Positions 63,877 to 64,000 of a stretch of DNA of 64,000 bases are shown in pieces. Below the pieces are notes generated by a model. That model had not been told where the DNA came from, searched no databases, and saw nothing but the letters and a program-made list of their open reading frames with translations. Source of the DNA: Rhodoferax potami (lineage in GTDB: Bacteria > Pseudomonadota > Gammaproteobacteria > Burkholderiales > Burkholderiaceae_C); NCBI RefSeq assembly GCF_032193765.1, contig NZ_JAVBIJ010000002.1, positions 1 to 64,000 of the forward strand, read 5' to 3'. How positions within the stretch are numbered: the first letter of the stretch is position 1; each line of letters starts with the position of its first letter. The position numbers were made by a program, and so were the translations under genes.

Positions 63877-64000
63877 TCAGATGTCTGCGAGGTGACGAAG
63901 CAGGCCGAAGGCGACGCGCCAAGTCTGGCCATCGCAGTCGAGTGTGGCTGTACGCTGGTTGATGCGCACGATCAAGCCGACACGCTGTTGCAAATCCTGG
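63877..64000 (-). CDS. C-terminus of a protein running off the window
   Basis: Forty-one codons ending VGLIVRINQRTATLDCDGQT, then WRVAFGLLRHLADI and a TGA. It looks like a small beta-barrel tail such as is found at the end of some SprT-like metalloproteases, but the piece is too short to be sure. IS66-3 lies directly downstream. Confidence 0.4.
   Translation of the reverse strand, partial: QDLQQRVGLIVRINQRTATLDCDGQTWRVAFGLLRHLADI

Overview
This window reads as an accessory, insertion-sequence-saturated region of a betaproteobacterium, most likely a Burkholderiales (Comamonadaceae-like) plasmid or genomic island. That placement is inferred from the moderately high GC of most genes, the Burkholderiales look of the IS66, IS21, IS5 and IS1595 transposases, and a Tn3-family transposon carrying toxin-antitoxin passengers. 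No rRNA, tRNA, CRISPR array or replication origin was recognised. Local names are used for repeated elements: ISa (IS5/IS1182-type, about 1619 bp, six copies A-F), ISb (IS5-type, two copies), ISg (IS5-type, one copy), IS1595 (three copies, one partial), IS21-1 and IS21-2, and IS66 (several copies).

Layout. 1-700: truncated IS21 and IS3 remnants. 735-11235: a minus-strand defence block (type I restriction-modification hsdM-hsdS-rhuM-hsdR, preceded by a ParE/Phd-like toxin-antitoxin pair); hsdS is split by ISa-A with a clean 6-bp duplication, so restriction is probably off. 11319-14560: a decayed diversity-generating retroelement (DGR): avd, a frameshifted DGR-type reverse transcriptase and a template/variable-repeat-like segment, with ISb sitting exactly in the avd stop codon. 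14633-19274: nested IS66, IS21 and IS1595. 19336-21941: a secreted protein and an integrase fragment. 21948-33732: an apparent composite transposon bounded by inverted ISa copies B and C with the same 6-bp sequence on both outer sides; its cargo is an AT-rich type I secretion operon (TolC, ABC exporter, HlyD-type adaptor, TPR lipoprotein). 33864-47097: regulators (HTH plus pseudo-receiver, ECF sigma factor), a NYN protein, a truncated tolC paralogue, and further ISa, IS66 and IS21 copies. 47630-58069: a Tn3-family transposon with HigBA-like and MqsRA-like modules, a LysE exporter and a tyrosine recombinase broken by IS1595. 58070-64000: IS66 remnants around an AbiE-type toxin-antitoxin operon that starts inside a long perfect inverted repeat.

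The genes work mainly as maintenance, defence and mobility functions: one type I RM system, four toxin-antitoxin pairs and a former DGR, repeatedly broken and shuffled by near-identical IS copies. The most notable signals are the ISa composite transposon carrying a secretion system, the degraded DGR, and the Tn3 element with internal terminal-repeat-like motifs.
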